NCBI GenBank assembly: GCA_963646285.1
Contig: CAVIWF010000001.1
Span: forward strand, 62,001-126,000
Length of the DNA: 64,000 nt
Reading direction: 5' to 3'
From: CAKUFA01 sp963646285
Lineage (GTDB): Bacteria; Bacillota; Clostridia; Christensenellales; Aristaeellaceae
The stretch's first letter is position 1. Every line of letters begins with the position of its first letter. This document shows, piece after piece, positions 33,189 to 41,038 of the stretch. Both the position numbers and the translations under genes were made by a program. The notes under the pieces were generated by a model that saw nothing but the letters and a program-made list of their open reading frames with translations, did no database searches and was not told where the DNA came from.

Positions 33189-34205
33189 ATGAAGCTACTG
33201 TCGATTGCGATTCCCAGCTACAATTCTCAGGACTATCTGCACCACGCCGTGGAGACTCTGCTTTCCGGCGGGGATGATGTGGAAATTCTCATTGTGAATG
33301 ACGGCTCCAAGGATCGGACGGCAGAGATTGCCGATGATTTTCAGCAGCGGTATCCCGGCATTGTCCGTGCCATTCACAAGGAAAACGGCGGCCATGGGGA
33401 TGCAGTGATGTGCGGCCTTGCCCATGCGACTGGCAAGTACTTCAAAGTGGTGGATTCGGATGACTGGGTGGATGAGGACAGCTTCCGCCGTGTCCTGGCT
33501 CGGCTGAAGAAAATGACGGATGCCGGGGAAGAAATCGACGCCCTGATCTGCAATTATGTGTACGATAAGGTGGGCGTGAAGCATAAGCATGTGATGCAGT
33601 ACCGGAAGGATTTGCCGGTGGATCGGGTCTTCGGCTGGGATGAAGTGAACCTGGGGCTGGGGCACTACCTGCTCATGCACTCCGTGATTTACCGCACCCA
33701 GCTGCTGCGGGACTGCGGCCTGTCCCTGCCCAAGCACACCTTCTATGTGGATGAGCTGTACGTTTATCAGCCCATGACCATGGTGGAGAAAATGCTCTAC
33801 CTGGACGAAAATCTGTACCACTACTTTATCGGCAGAGACGATCAATCCGTGCAGGAAGCCGTGATGATTCGCCGAATCGATCAGGCTCTGCTGGTCAATC
33901 GGCTGCTGGTGGAATGCGTGGATCTGGACACGGTGGAGAATGTGCACAAGCGCCGGTATATGCGGAATTATTTGGAGATCATCACCACAGTATCCTCTGT
34001 ACTGCTCATTAAGAGCAAAACCCCGGAGAACCTGAAGAAGAAAGAGGAACTGTGGGCGTTCATCAAGGAGAAGCGTCCGAGCCTCTATCGGAATCTCCGC
34101 TATCATCGCCTGCTGGGACGGCTGCTTCACCTGCCCGGCGCGTGGGGAAGACACTTGGCCATTACCGGCTATAAGATCAGCCAGAAGATTGTAGGTTTCA
34201 ATTAA
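33189..34205 (+). CDS. Glycosyltransferase family 2
   Basis: 338 aa, cytoplasmic. The GT-A fold starts with LLSIAIPSYNSQDYLHHAVE, then EILIVNDGSKDRTAEIAD and the metal-binding VVDSDDWVD (DxD, about residue 95). The C-terminal 130 residues are helical and basic. It would transfer a sugar from a nucleotide donor to a lipid or glycan acceptor; acceptor unknown. TAAGGAG lies upstream, 9 nt before the ATG. It follows the PrsA-like gene by 26 bp and ends at a terminator. Confidence 0.9.
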   Translation: MKLLSIAIPSYNSQDYLHHAVETLLSGGDDVEILIVNDGSKDRTAEIADDFQQRYPGIVRAIHKENGGHGDAVMCGLAHATGKYFKVVDSDDWVDEDSFRRVLARLKKMTDAGEEIDALICNYVYDKVGVKHKHVMQYRKDLPVDRVFGWDEVNLGLGHYLLMHSVIYRTQLLRDCGLSLPKHTFYVDELYVYQPMTMVEKMLYLDENLYHYFIGRDDQSVQEAVMIRRIDQALLVNRLLVECVDLDTVENVHKRRYMRNYLEIITTVSSVLLIKSKTPENLKKKEELWAFIKEKRPSLYRNLRYHRLLGRLLHLPGAWGRHLAITGYKISQKIVGFN

Positions 34206-34229
34206 AGACTTTGGTATGGAATAACTTTC

Positions 34230-34267
34230 AAGCTGCCCGACGAGCTTTCGTCGAGCAGCTTTTTTTG
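34230..34267 (+). terminator. Rho-independent terminator after GT2
   Basis: Interrupted stem AAGCTGC-CGACGA / TCGTCG-GCAGCTT followed by TTTTTTT. Confidence 0.9.
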
Positions 34268-34345
34268 TAGCAGAAAAAGAGACTTCAGTCTGTTTACTGT
34301 GTGAGAAGAAATTTTGGAAAAATCGAGAAAAACCATGAAAAAAGG

Positions 34346-34374
34346 TTGACGAAGAAGAAAAGAAAGAGTATCAT
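34346..34374 (+). promoter_or_regulatory. Promoter of the 34412 gene
   Basis: TTGACG (34346-34351) and TATCAT (34369-34374), spacer 17 bp. Confidence 0.7.
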
Positions 34375-34411
34375 AATTGTTACAATCATTACGAAATGGA
34401 GGGGAGTACGG

Positions 34412-34954
34412 ATGATCCCTCGTCCTGATGTGACAGCCGTTTTTCATTATGCGTATTGCCCCCTGACATGTAAAAGATCCCCTCAGGACGGCGGTTTTTC
34501 CGTGACCCTTTATCATGACAATCGGTTCGTGATTACCCTGTACAACGAAATGAGTCAGCCGATCCAGCGGGATACTTTCGTGCTGCCTGCCGTGGCAAAG
34601 ATGCGGTGCATCAAGCTGATGGACGAGGCCGACCCTTGGCTGACAGGGGTTTCGACAAGACTCCGGCTGCCTGAAAACTGTCCTCACGAAGCTCGGTTTA
34701 TTTCCCGGTTTGGGTTTGAAAACTTTCCCTACATTGGATGCGAGGATATTGCACAAATGGTGCGTGGAGAGTTCGGCAGCCCGGAGGCACATGCGGCAAG
34801 GCATCTGTGTGCCCTGTATGAAGACATCGCACAAGTGTTCGTAACTTTCGGCTTTGAACTGTATCTGGATGGGTACATGATTGCTCCCGGTGTGAAGCAG
34901 CTGCAAGAGCAGGAACAGCCGGTCAGCTGGGATACCAATACGAATATCGGATAA
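34412..34954 (+). CDS. Conserved-looking hypothetical protein
   Basis: 180 aa, soluble, no signal peptide. Two cysteines close to the N-terminus (YCPLTCKRS) and two later single ones do not form a recognisable metal motif. The middle (GFENFPYIGCEDIAQMVR) and the helical C-terminus (AARHLCALYEDIAQVFVTFG) give no family that I know. TGGAGGGGAG upstream of the ATG, a good promoter and a terminator make expression likely. It is monocistronic. Confidence 0.65.
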   Translation: MIPRPDVTAVFHYAYCPLTCKRSPQDGGFSVTLYHDNRFVITLYNEMSQPIQRDTFVLPAVAKMRCIKLMDEADPWLTGVSTRLRLPENCPHEARFISRFGFENFPYIGCEDIAQMVRGEFGSPEAHAARHLCALYEDIAQVFVTFGFELYLDGYMIAPGVKQLQEQEQPVSWDTNTNIG

Positions 34955-34966
34955 AAGAAACAATGA

Positions 34967-35012
34967 AGCCGCTGGCAGAGCATAGCAAAGACATTCTGCC
35001 GGCGGCTTTTTC
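34967..35012 (+). terminator. Rho-independent terminator after the 34412 gene
   Basis: Stem AGCCGCTGGCAGA (34967-34979) / TCTGCCGGCGGCT (34995-35007) with one mismatch, then TTTT. Confidence 0.88.
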
Positions 35013-35123
35013 ATGGGGAAGCCCCTGTTTGGGCAGTCACTTCGAGGAAGCATTCAGCCCTTGTACTGCACTGCCTGTCGTGCTACAATACCCAGTATCA
35101 AATTCAGAAAGGTGGATGCATTC

Positions 35124-36005
35124 GTGGAAAGCTGTACCCTTTGCCCCAGACAGTGCCATGCTCGCCGCACGGCTGATGAAGGTTTCGGCTTCTGCCGCCT
35201 GCCGGAAACCATGCTGATCGCCCGCATTGCACCCCATTTGTGGGAGGAGCCGCCTATCAGCGGCAAGCGGGGGACTGGAGCAGTTTTCTTCAGCGGCTGT
35301 ACCCTGCGGTGCGTGTACTGCCAGAATGCGGACATCAGCCACCGCAACGCCGGCCGCCTCTTTACCCCAGAAACCTTGGCAGATTCCCTGCGCCGCCTGG
35401 TGGATATGGGCATGGAGACCATCAGCTTTATCACAGCCACTCCTTATATTCCTCAAATCCTTCGCACGCTGGAGCTTTATCGTCCGCCGGTTCCCCTAGT
35501 GTGGAACACCTCCGGGTATGAAACGGTGGCGTCTCTCCGCATGCTGGATGGTGTAATGGACGTTTATCTGCCTGACTTGAAACACTATTCCCCGAAAATG
35601 GGCAAGCTTTGCGCCAAGGCAGAGGACTACTTTCCTGTAACCAGTGCTGCTATTGAGGAAATGGTACGGCAGACCGGCCTGCCTCAATATGATGAAAAGG
35701 GCATCATGCAGCGGGGCACCCTGATTCGGCACCTGATTCTGCCGGGCTGCACCAGTGAAAGCTGCGCTTTGCTGGACTGGGTGAATGATACGTTGCCAGC
35801 CGGTGTTCCGGTAAGCCTCATGCGGCAGTATATCCCCTGCAACAACGTATCCATCCCGGGACTAACCCGCCCTATTACAGATAGAGAGTACCACCGGGTG
35901 CGGGATCATATGCTGACGCTGGGGCTTCCCGGTTACCTGCAGGAGCCGGAATCTGCGTCAGAAGATTTTGTGCCGGTGTTCTGCAAAGACGAAAGCTTCG
36001 TATAA
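35124..36005 (+). CDS. Radical SAM protein, PflA-like (glycyl-radical-enzyme-activase type)
   Basis: 293 aa from a GTG start chosen because AAAGGTGG precedes it by 7 nt and no ATG in frame is better placed. The N-terminal cysteines (CTLCPRQC, GFGFC) resemble the extra cluster region of PflA-related proteins. The radical SAM motif CxxxCxxC is in FSGCTLRCVYCQN. VWNTSGYE and DVYLPDLKHY follow the core barrel. The subgroup is often annotated as pyruvate formate-lyase activating-like. No glycyl radical enzyme gene is adjacent, so the target is unknown. Confidence 0.85.
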   Translation: MESCTLCPRQCHARRTADEGFGFCRLPETMLIARIAPHLWEEPPISGKRGTGAVFFSGCTLRCVYCQNADISHRNAGRLFTPETLADSLRRLVDMGMETISFITATPYIPQILRTLELYRPPVPLVWNTSGYETVASLRMLDGVMDVYLPDLKHYSPKMGKLCAKAEDYFPVTSAAIEEMVRQTGLPQYDEKGIMQRGTLIRHLILPGCTSESCALLDWVNDTLPAGVPVSLMRQYIPCNNVSIPGLTRPITDREYHRVRDHMLTLGLPGYLQEPESASEDFVPVFCKDESFV

Positions 36006-36132
36006 GCAAACGGTTATTATTGTTGCTTCTGCAAAGCAGTGAATCTCTTGACCTCTGTATGCCATCAACAAAACAGGAACCATTGTTGCGGTTAAGATTA
36101 TCATAGACGACAGGGCATCGAATGTCAGCACT

Positions 36133-36163
36133 AAAAAAGACCACTTCTTTTCAGAAAGTGATC
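36133..36163 (-). terminator. Terminator of the CCA-adding enzyme gene
   Basis: On the minus strand GATCACTT / AAGTGGTC (one G-U pair) is followed by TTTTTTAG. The remaining 36006-36132 holds no feature I can support. Confidence 0.65.
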
Positions 36164-36177
36164 TAAAATTTGAACCA

Positions 36178-37512
36178 TTACAGCTGATCAGCGAACCTTT
36201 TTGCTTCCTGCATCAGCGATTCTTTTTCGTTGGGCAGGGTATCGTCCATAACGCAGGAAAGCAGATGCTGAAGCGTATCACCAATGGCAGAGCCTTTTAG
36301 ACCAAGAGAGGCCATATCCCGACCGTTGACGGCAAGGTTCTTCAGGGTAAAGCAGGGGGATGAAGCAAGGAGCGCATCCAACGCCTGACGAAGAGCAGCG
36401 GCGGAAGCATGGATTTCCTCCGGGGCGCAGGTGCCTTTCGCCAGCTGATCGGCCTCCTGCACGTCCATGAGCTGACGGAGGGCTTCTTCTCCGAACTGGT
36501 TAAGCCGACGCTTCAGCAGACGACTGTCATCAGACAGGCTGATATCATGATGCTTTACCAGCAGCGTAACCCGCTGGGCAGTGGCTTTATCCATGCGCAG
36601 CCGAGTCATGACCTCTTCCGCTATTTTTTCAGAGCAAGCGGCATGACCGTAAAAATGGCCAACGCCGGACGCATCACAGCTGAAAGTGGCAGGTTTGCCT
36701 GCATCGTGCAGCAGCATGGCAAAACGAAGGACTTCGGCGGGCGCAATGTTTTCCACGCTGCGTACAGTGTGTTCCCACACGTTAAACCGGTGATGGGGCG
36801 AACATTGCGGAAAGTCAAACATGGGGATCAGCTGGGGAAGAATCTGTCCCAGAATGTCCCGGTAGGTGCGGAGTATGTTACCGCAGCCTTGACCGCACAG
36901 CAGCTTGCCCAATTCCACCCGAATACGCTCAGCTGCAACCAGGTTCAGGGTTTCCTTCAATCCGTGAGCAGCCTTGGCAGTTTCCTCATCAATGGCGAAA
37001 CCATACACAGAAGCAAAGCGCAGGGCACGAAGGATCCGCAGGGCATCTTCACGGAAGCGTTCTTCCGGCTGCCCTACGCATCGAATTACCCTGCGCTGCA
37101 GATCCTCTTGTCCGCCAAAGGCGTCGATGAGGCCCTCTGCCGGATGGTACGCCATGGCGTTGACGGTAAAATCCCGCCGGGCAAGATCGTCACGGACATC
37201 CGTCACAAAGGTGACCCCATCCGGGTGGCGGTGATCCGTATAGGCACCATCCACCCGGAAGGTGGTAATTTCGTAAGGGATACCGTCCAGCACCACCGTC
37301 AGGGTGCCGTGCTTCAGCCCGGTTTCAACAACACGGAAGCCTCGGAACACACGCTCCATATCATCCGGCAGGGCGGAGGTGCAGATGTCCCAATCCTTGG
37401 GCGTTTTGGACAGGAGCGCATCCCGTACGCATCCGCCGACCACATAGGCTTTGTAGCCTGCCTGGTTCAGCAGGGTCAGGATGCGCTCCACATGAGGGGG
37501 CAGCTGAATCAT
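36178..37512 (-). CDS. cca: CCA tRNA nucleotidyltransferase
   Basis: 444 aa. The class II poly(A) polymerase/CCA head shows AYVVGGCVRDALLSKTPKDWDI with the DxD catalytic pair, then RRDFTVNAMAYHP and DPxRxLR-type EERFREDALRILRALRFA. An HD domain follows (FAMLLHDAGKP, HAACSEKIAEEVM, LLVKHHD). It adds or repairs the 3' CCA of tRNAs in the cytoplasm; the HD part may be a phosphohydrolase. It stands alone on the minus strand, 34 bp downstream of the 37546 gene. The start ATG at 37512 lacks a strong Shine-Dalgarno (ATACCCC), so expression may be modest. Confidence 0.93.
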   Translation of the reverse strand: MIQLPPHVERILTLLNQAGYKAYVVGGCVRDALLSKTPKDWDICTSALPDDMERVFRGFRVVETGLKHGTLTVVLDGIPYEITTFRVDGAYTDHRHPDGVTFVTDVRDDLARRDFTVNAMAYHPAEGLIDAFGGQEDLQRRVIRCVGQPEERFREDALRILRALRFASVYGFAIDEETAKAAHGLKETLNLVAAERIRVELGKLLCGQGCGNILRTYRDILGQILPQLIPMFDFPQCSPHHRFNVWEHTVRSVENIAPAEVLRFAMLLHDAGKPATFSCDASGVGHFYGHAACSEKIAEEVMTRLRMDKATAQRVTLLVKHHDISLSDDSRLLKRRLNQFGEEALRQLMDVQEADQLAKGTCAPEEIHASAAALRQALDALLASSPCFTLKNLAVNGRDMASLGLKGSAIGDTLQHLLSCVMDDTLPNEKESLMQEAKRFADQL

Positions 37513-37545
37513 GGGGTATACCTCGCTTTATGCATCGGTTGACAA

Positions 37546-38499
37546 TCAGCCCCAGGGTACAGCCGCATATTCCATGTAGCAGATTTCGTTTGCTTCATTC
37601 AGTTCATACTGAACGGTGACAGAAGCAAAGTTCAGGTTGATGTTCGTGGAAGTGAAGCCGTTCAGAGAAGCCTGCACGTACCACTTGTACAGATCCCAGG
37701 TGGGATGCATGGTGGTGTTGCTGCCCATGCTTTCCGGCATGGAAGCAAAGAAGTCTGCGGACAGGGAGTAAGTGATTTCTCCCACATCAGGAGCAGCTTC
37801 CTGCACGCCGCTGGCATTGGTGCGCTCATAGGTGCCGGTGACGGCGTAGACGTGCTGGTTGGCATCGTACTCCAAGCGGTGGATGGAGAACTGATCGTAC
37901 ACCTGACCGTTGCTTGCCGTATAGGAAGCAAAATGGTGGGTTGCCGTGCCGGAGATGGACAGGGTGGTGCTGGGCACAAAGCCGCAGAAGTTGTTGCTGG
38001 CGATGTAGCTCCACAGGCTGTCCGTTGCCAGCACGTACACAGTGCAGCCGGCGGGCAGGGCCACCAGGGTGGACTGGGAAGCGTAGGGGTCATCCGTAAC
38101 GGAAACGTCGCAGGTGGTAACTGCCTGCTTCATGTCGAAGAGCAGCTCCTTGCAGGAAGCACGCTTGGCATAGCTGGGCAGCTGGATGTAACCGATCCGG
38201 TTCCGGCCGCTGCTGATGTTGTACTGAATCAACACCCAATTGCCAACCTTACCGAAGATCTTGATGGTATCGTTGGTGGATACCACAGCCTTGCCGTTGG
38301 CGCCCCGGATGGAGGAAGTGCTGGGAGCAGAGTAGACAGGGTAGACCTTGCCGTCCGGCCACTCTTCCGCCCTGGCGGTGTAGGTGGTGCCGTTATCTAC
38401 CGTAAAAGATGGCGTGACGGTAGAAGCAAATGCAGACCCGCAGCAGGTGAAGCAAAGTGTCAGGAGGAGCAACAGGGAAAGAATGCGTTTCATGGTCAT
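37546..38499 (-). CDS. Secreted SH3-like protein of unknown function
   Basis: 317 aa. Signal peptide MTMKRILSLLLLLTLCFTCCGSAFA, then two SH3b-like modules. Residues about 45-115 show KVYPVYSAPSTSSIRGANGKAV and KIFGKVGNWVLIQYN; about 120-185 show ALPAGCTVYVLATDSLWSYI. A C-terminal beta-rich region follows. Bacterial SH3 modules usually bind peptidoglycan. No catalytic domain is seen. The start at 38499 has GAGGTG 6 nt upstream. The promoter region contains a perfect palindrome with a cre-like core. Confidence 0.75.
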   Translation of the reverse strand: MTMKRILSLLLLLTLCFTCCGSAFASTVTPSFTVDNGTTYTARAEEWPDGKVYPVYSAPSTSSIRGANGKAVVSTNDTIKIFGKVGNWVLIQYNISSGRNRIGYIQLPSYAKRASCKELLFDMKQAVTTCDVSVTDDPYASQSTLVALPAGCTVYVLATDSLWSYIASNNFCGFVPSTTLSISGTATHHFASYTASNGQVYDQFSIHRLEYDANQHVYAVTGTYERTNASGVQEAAPDVGEITYSLSADFFASMPESMGSNTTMHPTWDLYKWYVQASLNGFTSTNINLNFASVTVQYELNEANEICYMEYAAVPWG

Positions 38500-38518
38500 G
38501 TCAATCACCTCACTAGGT

Positions 38519-38547
38519 AGTATACCATGAAAACGTTGGCATGTAAC
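38519..38547 (-). promoter_or_regulatory. Promoter of the SH3-like protein gene
   Basis: On the minus strand GTTACA (38542-38547) and TATACT (38519-38524), spacer 17 bp. Confidence 0.55.
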
Positions 38548-38553
38548 GTTTTC
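38529..38553 (-). promoter_or_regulatory. Perfect 9-7-9 palindrome, cre/LacI-like operator
   Basis: GAAAACGTT (38529-38537) and AACGTTTTC (38545-38553) cover the spacer and -35 of the promoter. The 14-mer at 38528-38541 fits the CcpA cre consensus TGWAARCGYTWNCW at 13 positions. Confidence 0.55.
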
Positions 38554-38586
38554 TTCCCGAAAAAAACAAAGAAAATAGTTACATGA

Positions 38587-38624
38587 GAAAAAACTTCGAA
38601 GGAACGATGTCTGCTCCTTCGAAG
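38587..38624 (-). terminator. Terminator of the BMP-family gene
   Basis: Perfect 10-bp stem (38594-38603 / 38615-38624), followed on the minus strand by TTTTTTCTC. Confidence 0.85.
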
Positions 38625-38651
38625 CTATGATCTGCGCTGAAAAACGATTGC

Positions 38652-39773
38652 TTAGTCCTTGGGAGAAACGGCCTGCTTCAGGGCTTCCCATCCTTCAGGA
38701 TCGGCGGTAACGCTGAAGATTTCCACAGGATTGGCCTTTACGCTGTCATACAGGGAGACAATCTTATCCTGAATGTCCTGAGTAGTCATGGCGGTGAACT
38801 GATCATTGTGAGCGTAGCCGATGAAACCCTCGTTCAGGCCGACCAGCGGATAGGTGCCGCCAACGAAGGTGCCGTCCAGCACAGAAGCAAACACGGAATC
38901 AATGGCGGCACCATAGTCTGCATAGAAAGAAGTCACAATGGTAGCGGCCTCATCCGGGTCAGAAACGGTCAGGGTCTGGTCGCAATCCACGCCGAAGGCA
39001 TAGCGGTCTGCTTCCTTTGCGGCAGTGAATACGCCGGAACCGGCACTGCCTGCTACCTGCCAAATCACATCAACGCCAGCGGCATACATGGCGGCTGCCT
39101 TTTCGGCAACCTGCGGCGCAATGTCGGCCATGAAGTCACCAGCATAGTCGATGTATACTGTTACGCCCTGCTCCTCGCACACCTGGCAGAAGCTGCCGAT
39201 GTATTCATTCAGGCCGGGAGCGTCAATGCCGACGATGACGCCAACCTTCTTGTCCGCATTGGCCTTGGGCATATCGCTGGTGGTTACCAGGCAGGCCACA
39301 TAGCCAGCCAGATAGCCAATGTCCTGACTCTTGTACATCAGGCCATAGACATTGCTCAGGGGATCGGTTTCCAAAGCGGAGCCTTCAATACCCTGCAGGT
39401 CTGCGCTGAAGAACTTCTGCTCGGGATACTTCTGTGCAGCGGCGATCAGCGCAGCGTTGCATTCAGCACCCATGGTGATGATCAGGTCATACTTGCCGGA
39501 GGCACAGGCTTCCTCAAAGAAGGGCATGTAGGTTTCCAGCTCGTATTCGGCGCTTGCCTTGTCCATGGGAATAGCACCCATGGCAATGGTTTCTGTGGTG
39601 GTGCCGGGATACTTGGTTTCCAAATCCTTCACAGCAAGGACGGAAGCGGAAAAATAGCTGCCTTCCGTGCTGGGAACCAGCAGCAGCACGCTCAGTCCAC
39701 CTTCGGCAGAGGCGAAGGTCAGGCAGCAAAGTGCCATGGCAAGGGCAAGAACCAGGGACATCAGCTTTTTCAT
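38652..39773 (-). CDS. BMP-family substrate-binding protein (nucleoside/purine type)
   Basis: 373 aa. A signal peptide ends near FASAEGG; two Cys (ALCCLTF) lie inside it but the lipobox is poor. The mature fold follows the Med/BMP binding proteins: VLLLVPSTEGSYFSASVLA, LIITMGAECNAALIAAAQKYPEQKF, GYLAGYVACLVTTS, KKVGVIVGIDAPGLNEY, DVIWQVAGSAGSGVF, AFGVDCDQT. These bind nucleosides or related solutes for ABC importers or signalling. The ATP-binding and permease genes that normally follow are absent here, so it is an orphan. GAAAGGAG precedes the ATG by 11 nt. Its promoter overlaps a 16-bp palindrome. Confidence 0.85.
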   Translation of the reverse strand: MKKLMSLVLALAMALCCLTFASAEGGLSVLLLVPSTEGSYFSASVLAVKDLETKYPGTTTETIAMGAIPMDKASAEYELETYMPFFEEACASGKYDLIITMGAECNAALIAAAQKYPEQKFFSADLQGIEGSALETDPLSNVYGLMYKSQDIGYLAGYVACLVTTSDMPKANADKKVGVIVGIDAPGLNEYIGSFCQVCEEQGVTVYIDYAGDFMADIAPQVAEKAAAMYAAGVDVIWQVAGSAGSGVFTAAKEADRYAFGVDCDQTLTVSDPDEAATIVTSFYADYGAAIDSVFASVLDGTFVGGTYPLVGLNEGFIGYAHNDQFTAMTTQDIQDKIVSLYDSVKANPVEIFSVTADPEGWEALKQAVSPKD

Positions 39774-39809
39774 GGGAGGAAGGACTCCTTTCAAAGTGGG
39801 GTTTGAAAC

Positions 39810-39843
39810 TGATATGATCATATCACTTTTATGACAGGAAAGC
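39810..39843 (-). promoter_or_regulatory. Promoter and overlapping 16-bp palindrome for the BMP-family gene
   Basis: TTGCTT-17-TATGAT on the minus strand. The -10 lies within the perfect palindrome TGATATGATCATATCA (39810-39825), a probable repressor site. Confidence 0.55.
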
Positions 39844-39907
39844 AACAAAAAGGCAAACGAAAAACAATAAAAAACGATAATCGTTCATAAAACACAATGA
39901 AAAAAAC

Positions 39908-40137
39908 TCGGTTCTTCACGTTTTTTGGGGAATGATAGCCCTGAAGTATTTCATGACTTCGTCATGATTGGTACGGCAGTGAAGGATATATCGATGCGAT
40001 AGTAAAAGCGGAATTCCTTGTCTGCCTAGGTCTTGTTATTGTCTCTCGGCAATCATCCATGCCTTAGCAAAGGTCCGCCTCTTCATGCCTAATATGTTTT
40101 TACTCATTCCTTTTCCTAACTTTCCGTGAAGAACCGA
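39908..40137. mobile_element. MITE-like IS remnant with 13-bp perfect terminal inverted repeats
   Basis: TCGGTTCTTCACG (39908-39920) and its exact reverse complement (40125-40137) enclose 204 bp without a complete gene. Read on the minus strand, the element starts with AGGAAAAGG and a 23-codon ORF (40036-40107, MSKNILGMKRRTFAK...). Its far end reads DEVMKYFRAIIPQKT and a stop next to the repeat, as if the start and end of a transposase gene were kept and the middle lost. The ends remind me of ISL3-type elements. No clean target duplication was found. Confidence 0.55.
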
Positions 40138-40142
40138 AATGA

Positions 40143-40188
40143 TGAAAAAAAATCCCCCTGCGCAGGAGCATATCCTTCGCAGGGGGGT
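40143..40188 (-). terminator. Terminator of the 40193-42704 minus-strand genes
   Basis: Perfect 9-bp stem CCCCCTGCG / CGCAGGGGG (40154-40162 / 40178-40186), then ATTTTTTTTC on the minus strand. Confidence 0.85.
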
Positions 40189-40192
40189 GCAT

Positions 40193-41020
40193 TTACTTGT
40201 CCGTCCCGAAGAGGGCGTCGTAGGTGGGATCGTCATCAAATTCCCGCTCCGGTGCGGTGCCGCCCAGCTCTTCAATGGCGTTGCGCAGCTCGATGAAGTC
40301 CAGGTACATGACCGTGTCATCCTTTGCGGCGGCCATCAGATCCGGCAAGGCCCGATCATCGCCCAGCTTGCCAAGATAACTGGCGAACAGTGCACGGCGC
40401 TTGGGGTTCTCCCGGAAAAGCCGCAGTGCCAGCTGGAACACCTGCTCGTTGCCGGGATAGTTGGCCAGCACGTCCAGCAGGGCTTCCTGTCCGGCTCGGT
40501 TGGCCTTGGGCAGGGCTTCCAGCATGGGCTGAACGGCACAGCGCCCCATTTCCTCCAAGGATTCCAGTACGTTGTCGCACAGGTCGTCATGATCGTTCCG
40601 GTTCAGCTGCCAGGAAATGTAGAGCATCTTCGGCAGGTCGGAACCCATTTCCCGCAATAGCCCCACAGCGGTCATCTTGGCTTCTTCCGTGGCCATATCA
40701 TCCTTCAAAAGGGCAACAAGACGCTTTTCGCAAGGCTTACCAACGGCCTGAATCTGATCCAGCAGCAGATCCGGCACGGTAATGCCTCGGTTGCAGTATT
40801 CATTCAGCCAGTCCACCAAATCCTTGGCATCTTCGTACTGGGTGAAGTATGCGCCGGGGGTTACGCCTTGCAGCCAGGAGGCAGGGGTGTTCAGGAAGGT
40901 CATGTACACGTTGGGCATGTCCTCTTCCATTTCATCATAGCTGCGGTAATCCTTGGTGTGTTCCTTCATCCATTGGGCGGTATAGTCCGCAAAGTGAGCG
41001 TCAAAATCAATACAGTTCAT
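40193..41020 (-). CDS. HEAT-repeat-like protein of unknown function
   Basis: 275 aa, acidic, soluble. Residues 85-255 consist of paired helices with HEAT-like spacing (CEKRLVALLKDDMATEEAKMTAVGLLREMG, NVLESLEEMGRCAVQPMLEALPKA, RALFASYLGKLGDDRALPDL are separate examples; the pattern is loose). Such solenoids bind other proteins. The ATG at 41020 has AAAGGAG 10 nt upstream and is preferred to a TTG at 41029, which is too close to it. It follows hslO by 18 bp on the same strand and ends at a terminator, so it is the last gene of an hslO-containing operon. Confidence 0.72.
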   Translation of the reverse strand: MNCIDFDAHFADYTAQWMKEHTKDYRSYDEMEEDMPNVYMTFLNTPASWLQGVTPGAYFTQYEDAKDLVDWLNEYCNRGITVPDLLLDQIQAVGKPCEKRLVALLKDDMATEEAKMTAVGLLREMGSDLPKMLYISWQLNRNDHDDLCDNVLESLEEMGRCAVQPMLEALPKANRAGQEALLDVLANYPGNEQVFQLALRLFRENPKRRALFASYLGKLGDDRALPDLMAAAKDDTVMYLDFIELRNAIEELGGTAPEREFDDDPTYDALFGTDK

Positions 41021-41038
41021 GGAAAGCAATCTCCTTTA

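Noticed and set aside
36006..36132. Gap between the radical SAM gene and cca checked for a tRNA or small ORF
   Set aside because: No cloverleaf, CCA end or ribosome binding site was found.
39890..40150. Target-site duplication of the MITE-like element
   Set aside because: AATGA-like words occur on both sides, but they do not directly abut the repeats, so I do not claim a duplication.
37546..41020. Idea that the MITE region and its neighbours form a genomic island
   Set aside because: No integrase, attachment repeat or tRNA edge is visible, and the flanking genes are ordinary in composition.
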